Below, piece by piece: positions 36,341 through 45,044 of a stretch of 64,000 nucleotides of DNA. The stretch comes from Phycisphaerae bacterium (lineage in GTDB: Bacteria; Planctomycetota; Phycisphaerae; UBA1845). The notes under the pieces were generated by a model that was given only the letters and a program-made list of their open reading frames with translations, ran no database searches and was not told the DNA's origin. The position numbers were made by a program, and so were the translations under genes. How positions within the stretch are numbered: the first letter of the stretch is position 1; the number at the start of each line of letters is the position of its first letter. The stretch lies in the NCBI GenBank assembly GCA_013360585.1, contig JABWBH010000002.1, forward strand, positions 62,001 through 126,000, written 5' to 3'.

Positions 36341-37567
36341 CTACCGATCCACGACGCTCGCCGCGCCGCTGGAGCGCACCCGGATGAACGACGCAGCCGG
36401 CGGTGACGGACCCGCCGTCGCCGCAGCGCGAAGTGCGTCCACCGCCTCGCCACGCACCAGCGCGATCACGCAGCCGCCGAAACCCCCGCCCGTCATCCGC
36501 GCTCCGTAAACGCCCGGCACGCTCCGCGCCAGCCCGACCAGCCGGTCCAGCTCCACGCACGACACCTCGAAATCTTCGCGCAGCGAAGCGTGTGACGCCA
36601 GCATCAGCCGCCCCAGCGCATTCATGTCGCCGCGCTTAAGCGCCGACGCCGCATCCAGCACCCGCTGATTCTCGCGCACGACATGGCGCAGACGCCGTCG
36701 CATCGTGCCGGAAAGCCGGGGATTCGCCGCGATCTGAGCTTCTTCCACGTCCCGAAGCGACCGCACGTGCGCCGCCTCATCCGCAAACGCCGCCAGCCCC
36801 ACCTCGCAATCCCGCCGCCTCGCCGCGTACTCGCCGGCTGCGATCGAGTGACGCACGCCCGAGTCCATCACAACAAGGCATGCGTCCCCCAGATTCAGCG
36901 GCACGTGCCGCAGCGACATCGTCAGACAGTCCATCAGGAGTGCGTGCCCCTCGCTCGCGCACGCGCTGATCGTCTGATCCATCACGCCGCAGGGCGATCC
37001 CGCGTACTCGTTCTCCGCCCGCTGACACCACCGCGCCACCTCCAGCGGCGCCGCCTTCGCCCCGCTCAGCGCGATCAGCGCCGTCGCCGTCGCCACCTCC
37101 AGCGCCGCGGAACTGGCCAGCCCCGCCCCCGGTGGAACGTCGCCGAGCACGAACATGTCCGCCCCGCCCGCGCCGACCTCGACGCCCTGCTCCCGCAGCA
37201 CCTGCGCCACCCCGAACACGTACCGCGCCCACGAGGGTGGACTCTTTTCGACGGACATCGCTTGCAGTCCCGTCCCGCCGCCCTGTCCCGCCGCGACCCG
37301 TGTTGCGCCCCACGTCGCGGTTTCGGGAAACGCGGACGAGCGCGCCCGGAAGCGTCCGTCCGTCGAGCGCGCTGCCGCGACAAAGGTCGCCCGGTCGATC
37401 GCGATCGGCAGCACAAACCCGCCCGTGTAATCCGTGTGATCGCCGATCAGGTTTACGCGCCCCGGCGCCCGCGCGACGACCTCCGGCGAGGATCCGAAGG
37501 CGCACTGAAACCCCGATCGTGCGGCTTCCGCCGTCGCGGCGACCGTCATTGATTCCGCGGGCGTCAA
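36341..37567 (-). CDS. galK: Galactokinase, TTG start
   Basis: A 408-residue GHMP kinase that phosphorylates galactose at C1 in the Leloir pathway. Signatures are the galactose-binding PGRVNLIGDHTDYTGGFVLP, the ATP-binding PPGAGLASSAALEVATA, GVMDQ and GARMTGGGFGGC. The TTG at 37567 is chosen because GGAGGGAGA lies eight bases before it, while the first internal ATG (37549) has no such site. The catalytic Arg and Asp regions are intact. No galT, galE or galactosidase is adjacent, but an alpha-L-fucosidase 1.4 kb away also acts in sugar use. Confidence 0.96.
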   Translation of the reverse strand: MTPAESMTVAATAEAARSGFQCAFGSSPEVVARAPGRVNLIGDHTDYTGGFVLPIAIDRATFVAAARSTDGRFRARSSAFPETATWGATRVAAGQGGGTGLQAMSVEKSPPSWARYVFGVAQVLREQGVEVGAGGADMFVLGDVPPGAGLASSAALEVATATALIALSGAKAAPLEVARWCQRAENEYAGSPCGVMDQTISACASEGHALLMDCLTMSLRHVPLNLGDACLVVMDSGVRHSIAAGEYAARRRDCEVGLAAFADEAAHVRSLRDVEEAQIAANPRLSGTMRRRLRHVVRENQRVLDAASALKRGDMNALGRLMLASHASLREDFEVSCVELDRLVGLARSVPGVYGARMTGGGFGGCVIALVRGEAVDALRAAATAGPSPPAASFIRVRSSGAASVVDR

Positions 37568-37607
37568 GTCCCGATCTCCCTCCGGATGCCTGAGGACGCC
37601 TTTTCTT

Positions 37608-37675
37608 AACCGAGCCGCGCCCGCCCTTGACGATGCGCAGCGAGATCAAGGGTCAGGAGGCGTTCTTATTCCGCC
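37608..37675 (+). repeat. Dispersed hairpin repeat, copy A
   Basis: About 68 bases from AACCGAGCCGCGC to TTATTCCGCC match copy B at 46032-46101. CCCTTGA (37624-37630) pairs with TCAAGGG (37646-37652) around a 15-base loop containing TGCGCAGC. In copy B the outer stem has a different sequence but still pairs. Weaker similarity continues to about 37715. It lies in the galK-GNAT intergenic region. Confidence 0.65.
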
Positions 37676-37765
37676 CTGTCCCGAAGGCGTTGAAACCGCG
37701 TCTCAGTTCATGTCCTTCCGGCGAGCGCATGTTACGCCGCTCGCCGCAGCGCCGTCGAGGGGTCG

Positions 37766-38464
37766 TTGACGCTTCCGTCGCCGGCATGCATCTTTCCCGG
37801 CGTGCCGCGAAAACGTGCAACCGGAACCGCACAAGCCCGATCCGCACTCGGGAAGAAGCGCGCTGTCGGACGGATCGTCGTACACCCTCTCACCCCGGAC
37901 CGGTGGTCGGATATTGAAACTCTTTTCGGGTCGCGCGGCGCGTGCGGGGGGTGCTGGTGTACGTATTGGCGAAAAACCCGTCCGGAATATGAACGCGGAA
38001 AAGGCGACGCCAACCGGGCGCACTTCCGCTCCGTCGTCAAGGACGGAGAGCATCCGCCGGGTGTCATCGCCTATATCGGCGGGAAGCCTGTCGGCTGGTG
38101 CGCCGTCGCCCCGCGGGAGGAGTACGTCCGACTTCGCACCTCGCGTGTGCTCAAACCGGTGGACGACAAACCGGTCTGGGCCGTGACCTGCTTTTTTATC
38201 GACCGGACGCACCGCGGACGCGGCCTGTCCGTCGCGCTCCTGAAAGGCGCGGCCGACCTCGCCCGACGCGCCGGCGCCGAGGTCGTCGAAGGCTACCCGG
38301 TGGACCCGCGCGGCGGACGGCAGGCCGACGTCTTCGTCTACACCGGTCTGACCTCAGCCTTCCTGCGGGCCGGGTTCAAGGAAGTCGCCCGCCGCTCCCC
38401 CACCCGACCGATCATGCGCAAGCGCATGACGAAACAAGGCGCTCCAGGCCGCGAAAAAACGTAG
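37766..38464 (+). CDS. GNAT family N-acetyltransferase
   Basis: A protein of up to 232 residues with a GNAT fold, which transfers an acetyl group from acetyl-CoA to an amine. The core begins about IVVHPLTPDRWSDIETLF, with a Cys/Trp-rich turn GACGGCWCTYWRK, then PVGWCAVAPREEY, VTCFFIDRTHRGRGLSVALL (the CoA-binding R-x-x-G/R-G motif) and VEGYPVDPRGG near the end. The start is unclear: TTG at 37766 is given, GTG at 37802 is an alternative, and neither has a strong ribosome site; the first 35 residues may not be translated. This Cys-rich subfamily is common in bacteria but its substrates are unknown. Confidence 0.75.
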   Translation: MTLPSPACIFPGVPRKRATGTAQARSALGKKRAVGRIVVHPLTPDRWSDIETLFGSRGACGGCWCTYWRKTRPEYERGKGDANRAHFRSVVKDGEHPPGVIAYIGGKPVGWCAVAPREEYVRLRTSRVLKPVDDKPVWAVTCFFIDRTHRGRGLSVALLKGAADLARRAGAEVVEGYPVDPRGGRQADVFVYTGLTSAFLRAGFKEVARRSPTRPIMRKRMTKQGAPGREKT

Positions 38465-38512
38465 ACTCGAAACCAAGCCGCACCCGCAAGGCGGCGGGCC
38501 GGGGGATTCAGG

Positions 38513-38623
38513 ATTCAAGAACTTGAGATTCAAGATGCGAGACTGCACGCCCTGTGACATACCGCTCCCGGGATCGCAGGCTCATTTTCTCGAAGCAGGA
38601 ATCTTGATTCTCAACTCTTGAAT
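38513..38623. repeat. 111-base element with 23-24 bp inverted ends
   Basis: The left arm at 38513-38536 (beginning ATTCAAGA, ending TCAAGAT) and the right arm at 38601-38623 (beginning ATCTTGATT, ending CTTGAAT) are inverted copies with about three differences and a one-base gap. The AT-rich arms contrast with the surrounding GC-rich DNA. It sits between the convergent GNAT and small acidic protein genes and could be a MITE-like insertion or a very long hairpin. Confidence 0.65.
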
Positions 38624-38664
38624 GACGTTCCTCTTCCCTCGACAGCGCGCCTCGCAATCGCGCG

Positions 38665-38844
38665 TCAATCATCCAGATCGTCGAAGAAATCGTCGAGGTC
38701 GTCCCAGAAATCGTCGTCACCGTCGAAGTCGATGTTGATGTCTTCCCCGGGAAGCTCGACGCGACAGCTCTCCGCGGCTGCAAGACCGGACAACGGCGCC
38801 AACCCCAGCAGCAGGCGCGCAGCAGCCTTCTTCAGCACAGACAT
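38665..38844 (-). CDS. Very small acidic exported protein
   Basis: A 59-residue protein read from the ATG at 38844, with AAAGGA ten bases upstream. Residues 1-24 make a good signal peptide (MSVLKKAAARLLLGLAPLSG then LAAA). The mature part of about 35 residues has a single Cys and then a C-terminal run in which 13 of the last 21 residues are Asp, arranged as D-D-F-W-D-D-L-D-D-F-F-D-D-L-D-D. The regular hydrophobic spacing suggests an amphipathic helix or a calcium/cation-binding tail. I know no family. The gene is too short for ordinary gene finding, but the start, signal peptide and periodic tail together make it credible. Confidence 0.6.
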   Translation of the reverse strand: MSVLKKAAARLLLGLAPLSGLAAAESCRVELPGEDINIDFDGDDDFWDDLDDFFDDLDD

Positions 38845-39026
38845 GGTAAGAATCCTTTCTGTTGGCGCGGCGCAGACGGTCGTTTCCGCGGACCGCCCGT
38901 CCTTCCGCGCGTCACGCCAAGCCTACGCACGCCCCACCGCGAAAGTCAAACTCCTGCACAGGACTCCTGACCTCTCGATGCGAGCCACGAATAACCGCCG
39001 CGCGGCAATTTTCACGCCCCGGCGCC

Positions 39027-41237
39027 TCACGGCTCCACCGACGCGAACGCCGCCGCCGGGATGTTCTCCAGCGCCTCGCCCAGCACCCCCCAGCGAAGCT
39101 CCAGCTCCGCGCCGCCCGTCTTGTTGAAGTACGCCACTTCCAGCGCGTGTGCGCCCGCCGCCAGCGCGATCGTCCCGCGCTTCTCGACCGGAACGTGCAG
39201 ACCGTCGTTGTCCACCACGCACACCCCGTCGATCAGCAGCTTCGCTCCGTCGTCCGACGTCAGCGCGAACGTGTACGCCTCGTCTTTCGGAACGACGAGG
39301 AAGCCCAGGTAGCGCCGCCCCTGCCGCTCCGCCCGCGCGCCGCCCCCCAGCGATACCTCGCTCACCCGCGTTGTGCTCGCCGGTTTCAACTTCGCAAAAT
39401 CCGGCAGCCGGTCCCACTCCCCTTCATACACCTCGCAGCGAAGCCCCGGCGCCAGCCCCGACGGCCGCGTCGCAGCCGGGCGCGGCGTCACCTTCCTGAG
39501 CGTCATCACCGACACGCCGGAAACGACCTTTCCGTCATGCACGCTGCGCGCCTTCACCGTCGTCGTCGCGTTGATCCGGATCGGTCCGGCGTACTTCGGG
39601 GAATTCGCGGCAGGCTCGCCGCCGTCCAGCGTGTACCGGACTTCCACCTCCGGCGATCCCGCGGAAAGCTCGACCGAAAGCGCCGTGACAAACTCCTGCG
39701 CCGCCGCCGTGATCGTCGGCGCTTCATACACGACGGGCTTGCCCGCGATCTCCATCGCGATCACCGGACAATCCGCGTCCGGCGCGGCGGACGGCGCCCC
39801 GATGTGAACGTCCGACTGCACACGCTTGAACTCCAGCGGGCTGGCCGGCGCCGACAGCACATACGCTTTGCGCACTTCGTTGCCCAGCCCCGGTACGACG
39901 ACCCGTCCGTCCGCCGGCCAGTCGAACACGTGCAGGTACAACCGCGTCCCGCCGTCGACCGGCTTCATCGTGCATCGACCCCACGCAAGCCCCTTCCGGA
40001 ACGGACCCGCCTGCGTGCCGTAGATCGACTCCCCGTGAACCTTCACCCACTTTCCGATCGCGGCGAGACGCTCGACCGACTCCGGCGGGAACTCCCCCTC
40101 CGCCGTCGGACCGATGTTCAGCAGCAGGTTGCCGCCCTTCGAGGCGATGTCCACCAGCATGCGGATCATGTCGCGCGTGGACTTGAAGTTCTTGTCCGCC
40201 CGGTTGTACCCCCAGTTCTGGTTCATCGTGATGCAGGACTCCCAGTCCACGCCGGGCAGCCCCTCGTGCGGAACCTCCTGCTCCGGCGTGCCGAAGTCGC
40301 CGGCGAACTTGTCGTCGATCGTCATTCCCGCCATCCCCGCGCGCCCCTTGTCCACGCGGTTGTTCACGATGACGCTCGGCTGAAGCTTCCGGCACAGGTC
40401 ATACAAAGGCCGGCCGTGCTCATGCGTCCAGGTGCTCTCCCACTCTCCGTCAAACCACATCACGCCGATCGGACCGTAATGCGTCAGCAGCTCCGTCACC
40501 TGCGCGTGCAGATACGCCTCGAAGCGCTTAAAGTCCGCACCCTCGCTCGAGCGGTTCGTCTCCCAGTCGCGCCGGGGAAGGTAGTCCGGGTGATGCCAGT
40601 CCATGATCGAGTGATAGAAGCACATCTTCAGCCCGTGCTTGCGGCAGGCCTCGGCAAGCTCCTTGAGGATGTCGCGCTGGAACGGCGTGGCCATCACGTC
40701 GAAGTCGGAGACCCTCGAGTCGAAGAGCGCGAACCCGTCGTGATGCTTGCTGGTGATGACGATGTATTTCATCCCCGCGTCCGCCGCCATCTTCGCCCAG
40801 GCGTCGGCGTCGAACTTCACGGGGTTGAATTGTGCCAGGAACTTGTCATATTCCTCCAGCGGAATCTGCGCCGTGGTGCGGATCCACTCCGCGTGGTTCG
40901 TCCGCTCGCCCCACTGCCCGGCCGGGATCGCGTACAACCCCCAGTGAATGAACATTCCGAACCGCGCCTCGCGCCACCACGCCATCCGCGCGTCCTTCTC
41001 CGCCGCCGTCTCAACCCGCGGCTCGATCGACAGCGCGCCGGACGCTTCAAGCGAACCGCGGACTTCAGACCGCGCGGCGTCCCCTCCGCCGGAACCGACC
41101 CGCGCATGCCCGCCCTGAACCCCGCCCCGCGACGGCGCCCCCGCTCCGGCGACCGCGATCCCGACCAGCGCCGCCCCGCCAAGCAAACCGCAGAATACCG
41201 CCGCTTTGCAACCGCTCCGATGAAGTGCTCTCATCAT
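39027..41237 (-). CDS. Exported alpha-L-fucosidase (GH29) with hexosaminidase-C-like and PA14-like domains
   Basis: A 736-residue secreted glycoside hydrolase. A signal peptide covers about residues 1-35. The GH29 catalytic domain (about 75-420) starts at WWREARFGMFIHWGLYAIP and includes YIVITSKHHDGFALFDS, KMCFYHSIMDWHHPDY and GVMWFDGEW, whose Asp is the expected nucleophile. Next comes a short beta domain with VRYTLDGGEPAANSPKYAGP, as in chitobiase C-terminal modules, and finally a PA14-like domain (about 600-736) with FALTSDDGAKLLIDG, a carbohydrate-binding type. It would cleave fucose from algal or mucin glycans. The region just after the signal (about residues 37-65) is low in complexity. 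Confidence 0.94.
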   Translation of the reverse strand: MMRALHRSGCKAAVFCGLLGGAALVGIAVAGAGAPSRGGVQGGHARVGSGGGDAARSEVRGSLEASGALSIEPRVETAAEKDARMAWWREARFGMFIHWGLYAIPAGQWGERTNHAEWIRTTAQIPLEEYDKFLAQFNPVKFDADAWAKMAADAGMKYIVITSKHHDGFALFDSRVSDFDVMATPFQRDILKELAEACRKHGLKMCFYHSIMDWHHPDYLPRRDWETNRSSEGADFKRFEAYLHAQVTELLTHYGPIGVMWFDGEWESTWTHEHGRPLYDLCRKLQPSVIVNNRVDKGRAGMAGMTIDDKFAGDFGTPEQEVPHEGLPGVDWESCITMNQNWGYNRADKNFKSTRDMIRMLVDIASKGGNLLLNIGPTAEGEFPPESVERLAAIGKWVKVHGESIYGTQAGPFRKGLAWGRCTMKPVDGGTRLYLHVFDWPADGRVVVPGLGNEVRKAYVLSAPASPLEFKRVQSDVHIGAPSAAPDADCPVIAMEIAGKPVVYEAPTITAAAQEFVTALSVELSAGSPEVEVRYTLDGGEPAANSPKYAGPIRINATTTVKARSVHDGKVVSGVSVMTLRKVTPRPAATRPSGLAPGLRCEVYEGEWDRLPDFAKLKPASTTRVSEVSLGGGARAERQGRRYLGFLVVPKDEAYTFALTSDDGAKLLIDGVCVVDNDGLHVPVEKRGTIALAAGAHALEVAYFNKTGGAELELRWGVLGEALENIPAAAFASVEP

Positions 41238-41354
41238 GACGGGATCGTCCCTTCAGCCCGACGGACGGTCAATCCCGGCGCAAGGCGCGCCTCGCAAGTC
41301 TGCCGCCGATGATGAGGGCGTCGTAGGATTCAGACATGACTAACCCCCGTAGGA

Positions 41355-41411
41355 ATGCACGACAAGATAACAAAAAAGACAGGATTCGCGAAACGAGGTT
41401 GGGTCGTGCAT
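41355..41411. repeat. 57-base inverted-repeat element
   Basis: ATGCACGAC (41355-41363) and GTCGTGCAT (41403-41411) are perfect 9-bp inverted ends around an AT-rich middle containing ACAAAAAAGACAGGATT. It lies in the 280 bases between the divergently... placed fucosidase start and the terminator of the YwgA-like gene and resembles short palindromic intergenic repeats of environmental bacteria. Confidence 0.45.
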
Positions 41412-41488
41412 GCCGCTGTCATGAGTTCGCGGAGGTCTCGATGAACGTTAAGAGTTGAATCTCGCAGTCCGCGACTGTGTCGTTTTGG

Positions 41489-41517
41489 AAAAAGTGCGGT
41501 CGGCGTGCAGCGCACTT
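41489..41517 (-). terminator. Rho-independent terminator of the HD-YwgA pair
   Basis: On the minus strand AAGTGCG and CGCACTT pair (7 bp) around 12 bases and run into TTTTTCC. The structure begins directly at the stop codon of the YwgA-like gene. Confidence 0.65.
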
Positions 41518-42078
41518 TCATGTCGTTGGCTCGTCGGGAGGGATGCGGGCCGCCTCATCCTTCCATTTCCGGATCATCCGGGCCGCCTCAATCGCTGCGT
41601 TGACCTCGACGTGCGGCTTGATCTGATTCACGCGTTGTCCGATCTCCGTATCAGAAAAACCGCCTTTCCCGCACGCGACGTAAAACGCAGTAGCGAGCCG
41701 CTCAAGCTCGCCGACGTTCTTGTCGCCAAGCTTCTTCGCCACGAACTCGATCAGCGGTTGGTGCCGGCGGATCGTCTTTGGAAACCGCTTAAGCAGCGCA
41801 TCTACCTGGGCTTCGGTGGCAATCGTCGGACCATACCCCGGCGTCTGCACGCGCAGTGAGATCAGACCATCCGCTCGCATCGCGCTCAGCTCGTCGCTCA
41901 GCTCAAACGAATAAGGCCCGTGCTTGTAGAGGATGAAGTCAAATCCCGTCTCGGCTCCAGCCAGCCCCTGGAGCAGGTACGTCGCCTTCTGCACGTGCGT
42001 CTCGCCGCACCAGCTTCCGTGCTGGCGCAACGACTGAATCAGCTTGATCAGGATAACCTCACGCTGAAGTCGGTTCAT
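41518..42078 (-). CDS. YwgA-like protein
   Basis: A 186-residue soluble protein. The ATG at 42078 has AGGAGG six bases upstream, inside the end of the HD gene. The pattern QKATYLLQGL, FDFILYKHGPYSFELSDEL and DGLISLRV resembles the YwgA family and the wider Panacea/DUF4065-like group (K-h-x-Y-l-x...h-x-x-a-H-G-P-Y-s-x-x-l). From memory, B. subtilis ywgA lies beside ywfO, which encodes an HD-domain protein; the same pairing appears here, with a 20-base overlap. No catalytic residues are known. A role as partner or regulator of the HD enzyme is inferred from context only. Confidence 0.7.
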   Translation of the reverse strand: MNRLQREVILIKLIQSLRQHGSWCGETHVQKATYLLQGLAGAETGFDFILYKHGPYSFELSDELSAMRADGLISLRVQTPGYGPTIATEAQVDALLKRFPKTIRRHQPLIEFVAKKLGDKNVGELERLATAFYVACGKGGFSDTEIGQRVNQIKPHVEVNAAIEAARMIRKWKDEAARIPPDEPTT

Positions 42079-43436
42079 CGGCATCCTCCTTTTCAGGGGG
42101 TCGAATAATCGTTTCGCGTTCCTTCTGCAGCCAGGACTCCGCCTCGTCAGCGACCGCGCCATCCACGAACACGAAATCAAAGGCGGCTGCGGGGATCCGC
42201 TGCAGCGTCTCCGACAGCGCACGCGAGGAAGCGACGCGATGATCGTGCGTGTGGACCGGAAAGTCCACTCCCTCGCTCTTGGCCGGACGCCGATCGCGGC
42301 GCACCCGCTCCGCGCCGAACTTCGAACACGCCGCGTCAAAAACCAGGTCGGTCGCGCCCGGATTGACCTTCGCGTCGACCGGGTTCCACTGATACATCCG
42401 GTGGAAGTGTTCTCGTTGCACGATCCGCCGCGCCGGATCGTGCCCGGGTTTCGTCGAATCGCGCGCCGCGTCGAGGATCGCCGCCATCACCTCGTTGTCC
42501 GTGATGCGCAGGTGGTCCTCGACCGCGGTCGAGAAGCGTCCGTCCTCACGACGGTCCTTCAGCCACGCCGCCAGGAAGTCCCGCAGATGCACATCGTAAA
42601 TCTTCCGGATCGGATGAAAGTACACCTGCGTATACATAAAGTAGCGGGCCAGCAGCAGCGCTTCGGCGGAGTGCAGCCCGCCCTCCGCGACGCCCAGCGC
42701 GGGTTCTTCCGATCCCTGTTCATACGACTTCGGCAGAATGCGCAGCGTGTCGATCAGCCGGTGATGGTCGAAGCGGCCGTACGCGACGCCGGCGTGATAC
42801 GAATCGCGCAGCAGGTAATCCATCGCGGTCCACGCCGAACGCATCGCCGACGATGATCTCCGCCAGAATCGATTGCCAATCCGTGAACTCCGCCGCCTCC
42901 GCCGGCAATGCGCCGGACCTGGCGTAGGCTGCGCATTTCTTCGGCCCGACCGCCAGCTTGACGATATCGAGCCAGCGCAGCGGCGGCGTCATTGCTTGCC
43001 AGATTGCGTCCATCTCGCTGCCGCGAAGAATTTCAACCGTTAGCCGTTCGTGATCCCAGCTCTCGGGCAACAGTTCATGCTCGGCCGCGTGCGAGAAAGG
43101 CAGGTGCCCGACGTCGTGGTACAGCGCCGCCATCCGCAGCACACGCCGCCAATACCGCAGCTCATCGGCAGCAGGTACGAGCTTTCGCACGATTTCGTGG
43201 TGGATGTTCTCCGGCATCGTCACCACGTCGAACACACGGCCGGCCAGCTCCATCACGCCGAGCGAATGCTCAAAGCGCTTGTGCGTCGCGCCGGGGTAGA
43301 TCAGGTGTGACAGCGCAAGCTGGTGGATGTACCGCAGCCGCTGCACCGGCGGCGTGTCCACGACCTCCCGCTCTCCGGTGTCAAGCCGGATGAACGTGTG
43401 AATCGGGTCTCGGATCTCGTGCATGCGCTTCGTCAT
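42059..43436 (-). pseudogene. HD-domain phosphohydrolase (YwfO/SAMHD1-like), frameshifted
   Basis: The gene encodes an HD-superfamily hydrolase of about 458 residues in two frames. The first part, from the ATG at 43436, has the HEIRDPIHTFI opening, PPVQRLRYIHQLA, THKRFEHSLGVMELA and ALYHDVGHLPFSHAAEHEL with the metal-binding H...HD. Near EIIVGDAFG-VDR the frame breaks; the family's next motif, MDYLLRDSYHAGVAYGRFD, follows in another frame. Removing one G at about 42824-42827 restores one continuous protein. Relatives are dNTP triphosphohydrolases. All expected motifs survive, so this may be a sequencing or assembly error, a very recent mutation, or programmed frameshifting. A promoter lies just upstream. 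Confidence 0.8.
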
Positions 43437-43464
43437 GCTTTTCGCTCTTCGGATACCTAACTCA

Positions 43465-43493
43465 ATTATAACATTCAGAGCAAAGTAGTGCAA
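43465..43493 (-). promoter_or_regulatory. Promoter of the HD-YwgA pair
   Basis: On the minus strand TTGCAC (43493-43488) and a perfect TATAAT (43470-43465) are 17 bases apart. The ATG of the HD gene follows 28 bases later. The consensus -10 box and low local GC stand out in this window. Confidence 0.65.
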
Positions 43494-43613
43494 CCTCTTT
43501 CACTCTTCCTATGTCTCCGTCCTTCAAGAACCGGCGTTACCCGCAGGTCAACTTGGGGGTCTGGTGCGTCGCTCTCGGAATCCAACGGAATCCGGATTCC
43601 GTCTTGTTCGCCT

Positions 43614-44834
43614 TCATCCCCCCGTCGCGCGCCACGTCAGCCAGCCCGCTGCGATGGCCAGCGTCGCCAGGGTCACGGGGACGCCGGTGCGGGCGTGTTC
43701 GGACCAGGTGAGGCGCACGCCGAGGCGGGCGGCCTGGTCGGCGACGATCAGGTTGGCGATGCTGCCCACCAGCAGGAGGTTGCCCGCCAGCGTGCTCGAC
43801 AGGGCGAGGATCGGACCGGCGAGGGCGTGATCCGAAGCCGGCAGCAGCAGCATGACCGCCGGCACATTCGAGACGAAGTTGGACAGAATGACGGTCAGGA
43901 TGAAGAGATGCGCGGGACGGTCCGGGTCCACGCCGACGTCGCGCGCCGCGGTCAGCATCGCCCCGAGCGTCCCGGACGCCTCCAGCGCGTGATTGACGAC
44001 GAACAACCCGATGAACAGGACGAGTAGTTGCCAGTCCACCAGGCCCAGCATATCGCGCGAGTGCATGCGCCGACTCAGCAGGAGAAGGCCCGCCGCCGCC
44101 AGGGCGACGATCTCGCGAGGCCAGGGGGCGACGAGAAAAACACCGATCAGCGCCGCAGTGACGAGCGTCGCCTTCGCGGTCTGCCAGGCGTTGAATGCAG
44201 GGGCCTCGACGTGGATGACGGGGGCGGGCGCCGTCCAGGCGCCGCGATAACGCCGACGGATGATCCACCACGTCGCGGCAAGTCCCAGCGCCGCGGGCAC
44301 GCCTCCGTCGACCAGGTAGGCGCCGAACGAAAGCCCGAGCGCCTGACCGATCAGCATGTTCTGCGGATTGCCGATGATCGTCGCGGCGGACCCGACGTTC
44401 GAGGCGCACGCCAGCGCGAGCAGAAACGGCATCGGCTTCAGTCCGCGCCGCGCGCAGCCCTCGATCAGAAGCGGTGTCATCGCGAGGCAGACGACGTCGT
44501 TGGCCAGCACGGCGGAAAGCGCCCCCGACGCGGCGATCACCAGCGCCAGAAACCCCTCGGGGCCGACGTTCGCCGCGGCGATCCGCCGGGTCAGCGCCGA
44601 GTAAGCGCCGCCGAGGCGGAACTGCGCGGAAACGACCATCAATCCGAAGAGAAGCCCGAGCGTGGTGACGTCCACGCTGTCGCGAGCCTGCGCCCCGTCG
44701 AGCCGTCCCCCGACCAGCAACGCGATCGCTCCGAGCAAGGCGACCCCGGTGCGATCCACCGCCAGTCCCGGCAGACGACCTAGAAACATCCCCACGTAGA
44801 CCAGAATGAATACCGCCAGTACGAAAGCGTCCAT
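43614..44834 (-). CDS. SLC13/ArsB-NhaD-type anion permease
   Basis: A 406-residue inner-membrane transporter of the ion transporter superfamily with about 11 hydrophobic segments. The twin helical hairpin motifs are clear: SNVGSAATIIGNPQNMLIG in the first half and SNFVSNVPAVMLLLP in the second, as in ArsB, CitM and YbiR-like permeases. The start at 44834 (MDAFVLAVFI) is chosen because it begins directly with the first helix; upstream in-frame starts would add a soluble stretch, and no ribosome site is strong. The substrate (dicarboxylate, citrate, arsenite or Na+/H+ exchange) cannot be told. No ars or citrate genes are near. Confidence 0.88.
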   Translation of the reverse strand: MDAFVLAVFILVYVGMFLGRLPGLAVDRTGVALLGAIALLVGGRLDGAQARDSVDVTTLGLLFGLMVVSAQFRLGGAYSALTRRIAAANVGPEGFLALVIAASGALSAVLANDVVCLAMTPLLIEGCARRGLKPMPFLLALACASNVGSAATIIGNPQNMLIGQALGLSFGAYLVDGGVPAALGLAATWWIIRRRYRGAWTAPAPVIHVEAPAFNAWQTAKATLVTAALIGVFLVAPWPREIVALAAAGLLLLSRRMHSRDMLGLVDWQLLVLFIGLFVVNHALEASGTLGAMLTAARDVGVDPDRPAHLFILTVILSNFVSNVPAVMLLLPASDHALAGPILALSSTLAGNLLLVGSIANLIVADQAARLGVRLTWSEHARTGVPVTLATLAIAAGWLTWRATGG

Positions 44835-45044
44835 CCTGGGCGTGTTAACATGACGGCCGGGGATTGTCAGCGAGGGCTGCGGCTGTCGGCGATCGTCGGG
44901 CGCAGCCATCAGAGTCATCCGCGCCGGGTTTGACGGTTTTTCACGACGGGAGTAGGTTTTTCACAGGCAGGGGAAGGGTGAAAGCGCGGGCTTCCGGGCG
45001 GTCGGGTACGACCGGAACCGGACGGGTCGCGGGGAGCGCGGGGT

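Noticed and set aside
37766..37801. Reading the first 12 codons of the GNAT gene as certain coding sequence
   Set aside because: The TTG start has no ribosome site and the residues match nothing in the family; left as an uncertain start.
38862..41312. An 816-codon plus-strand frame
   Set aside because: Antisense to the GH29 fucosidase; low-complexity Arg-rich translation.
41330..41521. A 63-codon minus-strand frame after the YwgA-like gene
   Set aside because: It starts inside the terminator and crosses the palindromic element; no signal of coding.
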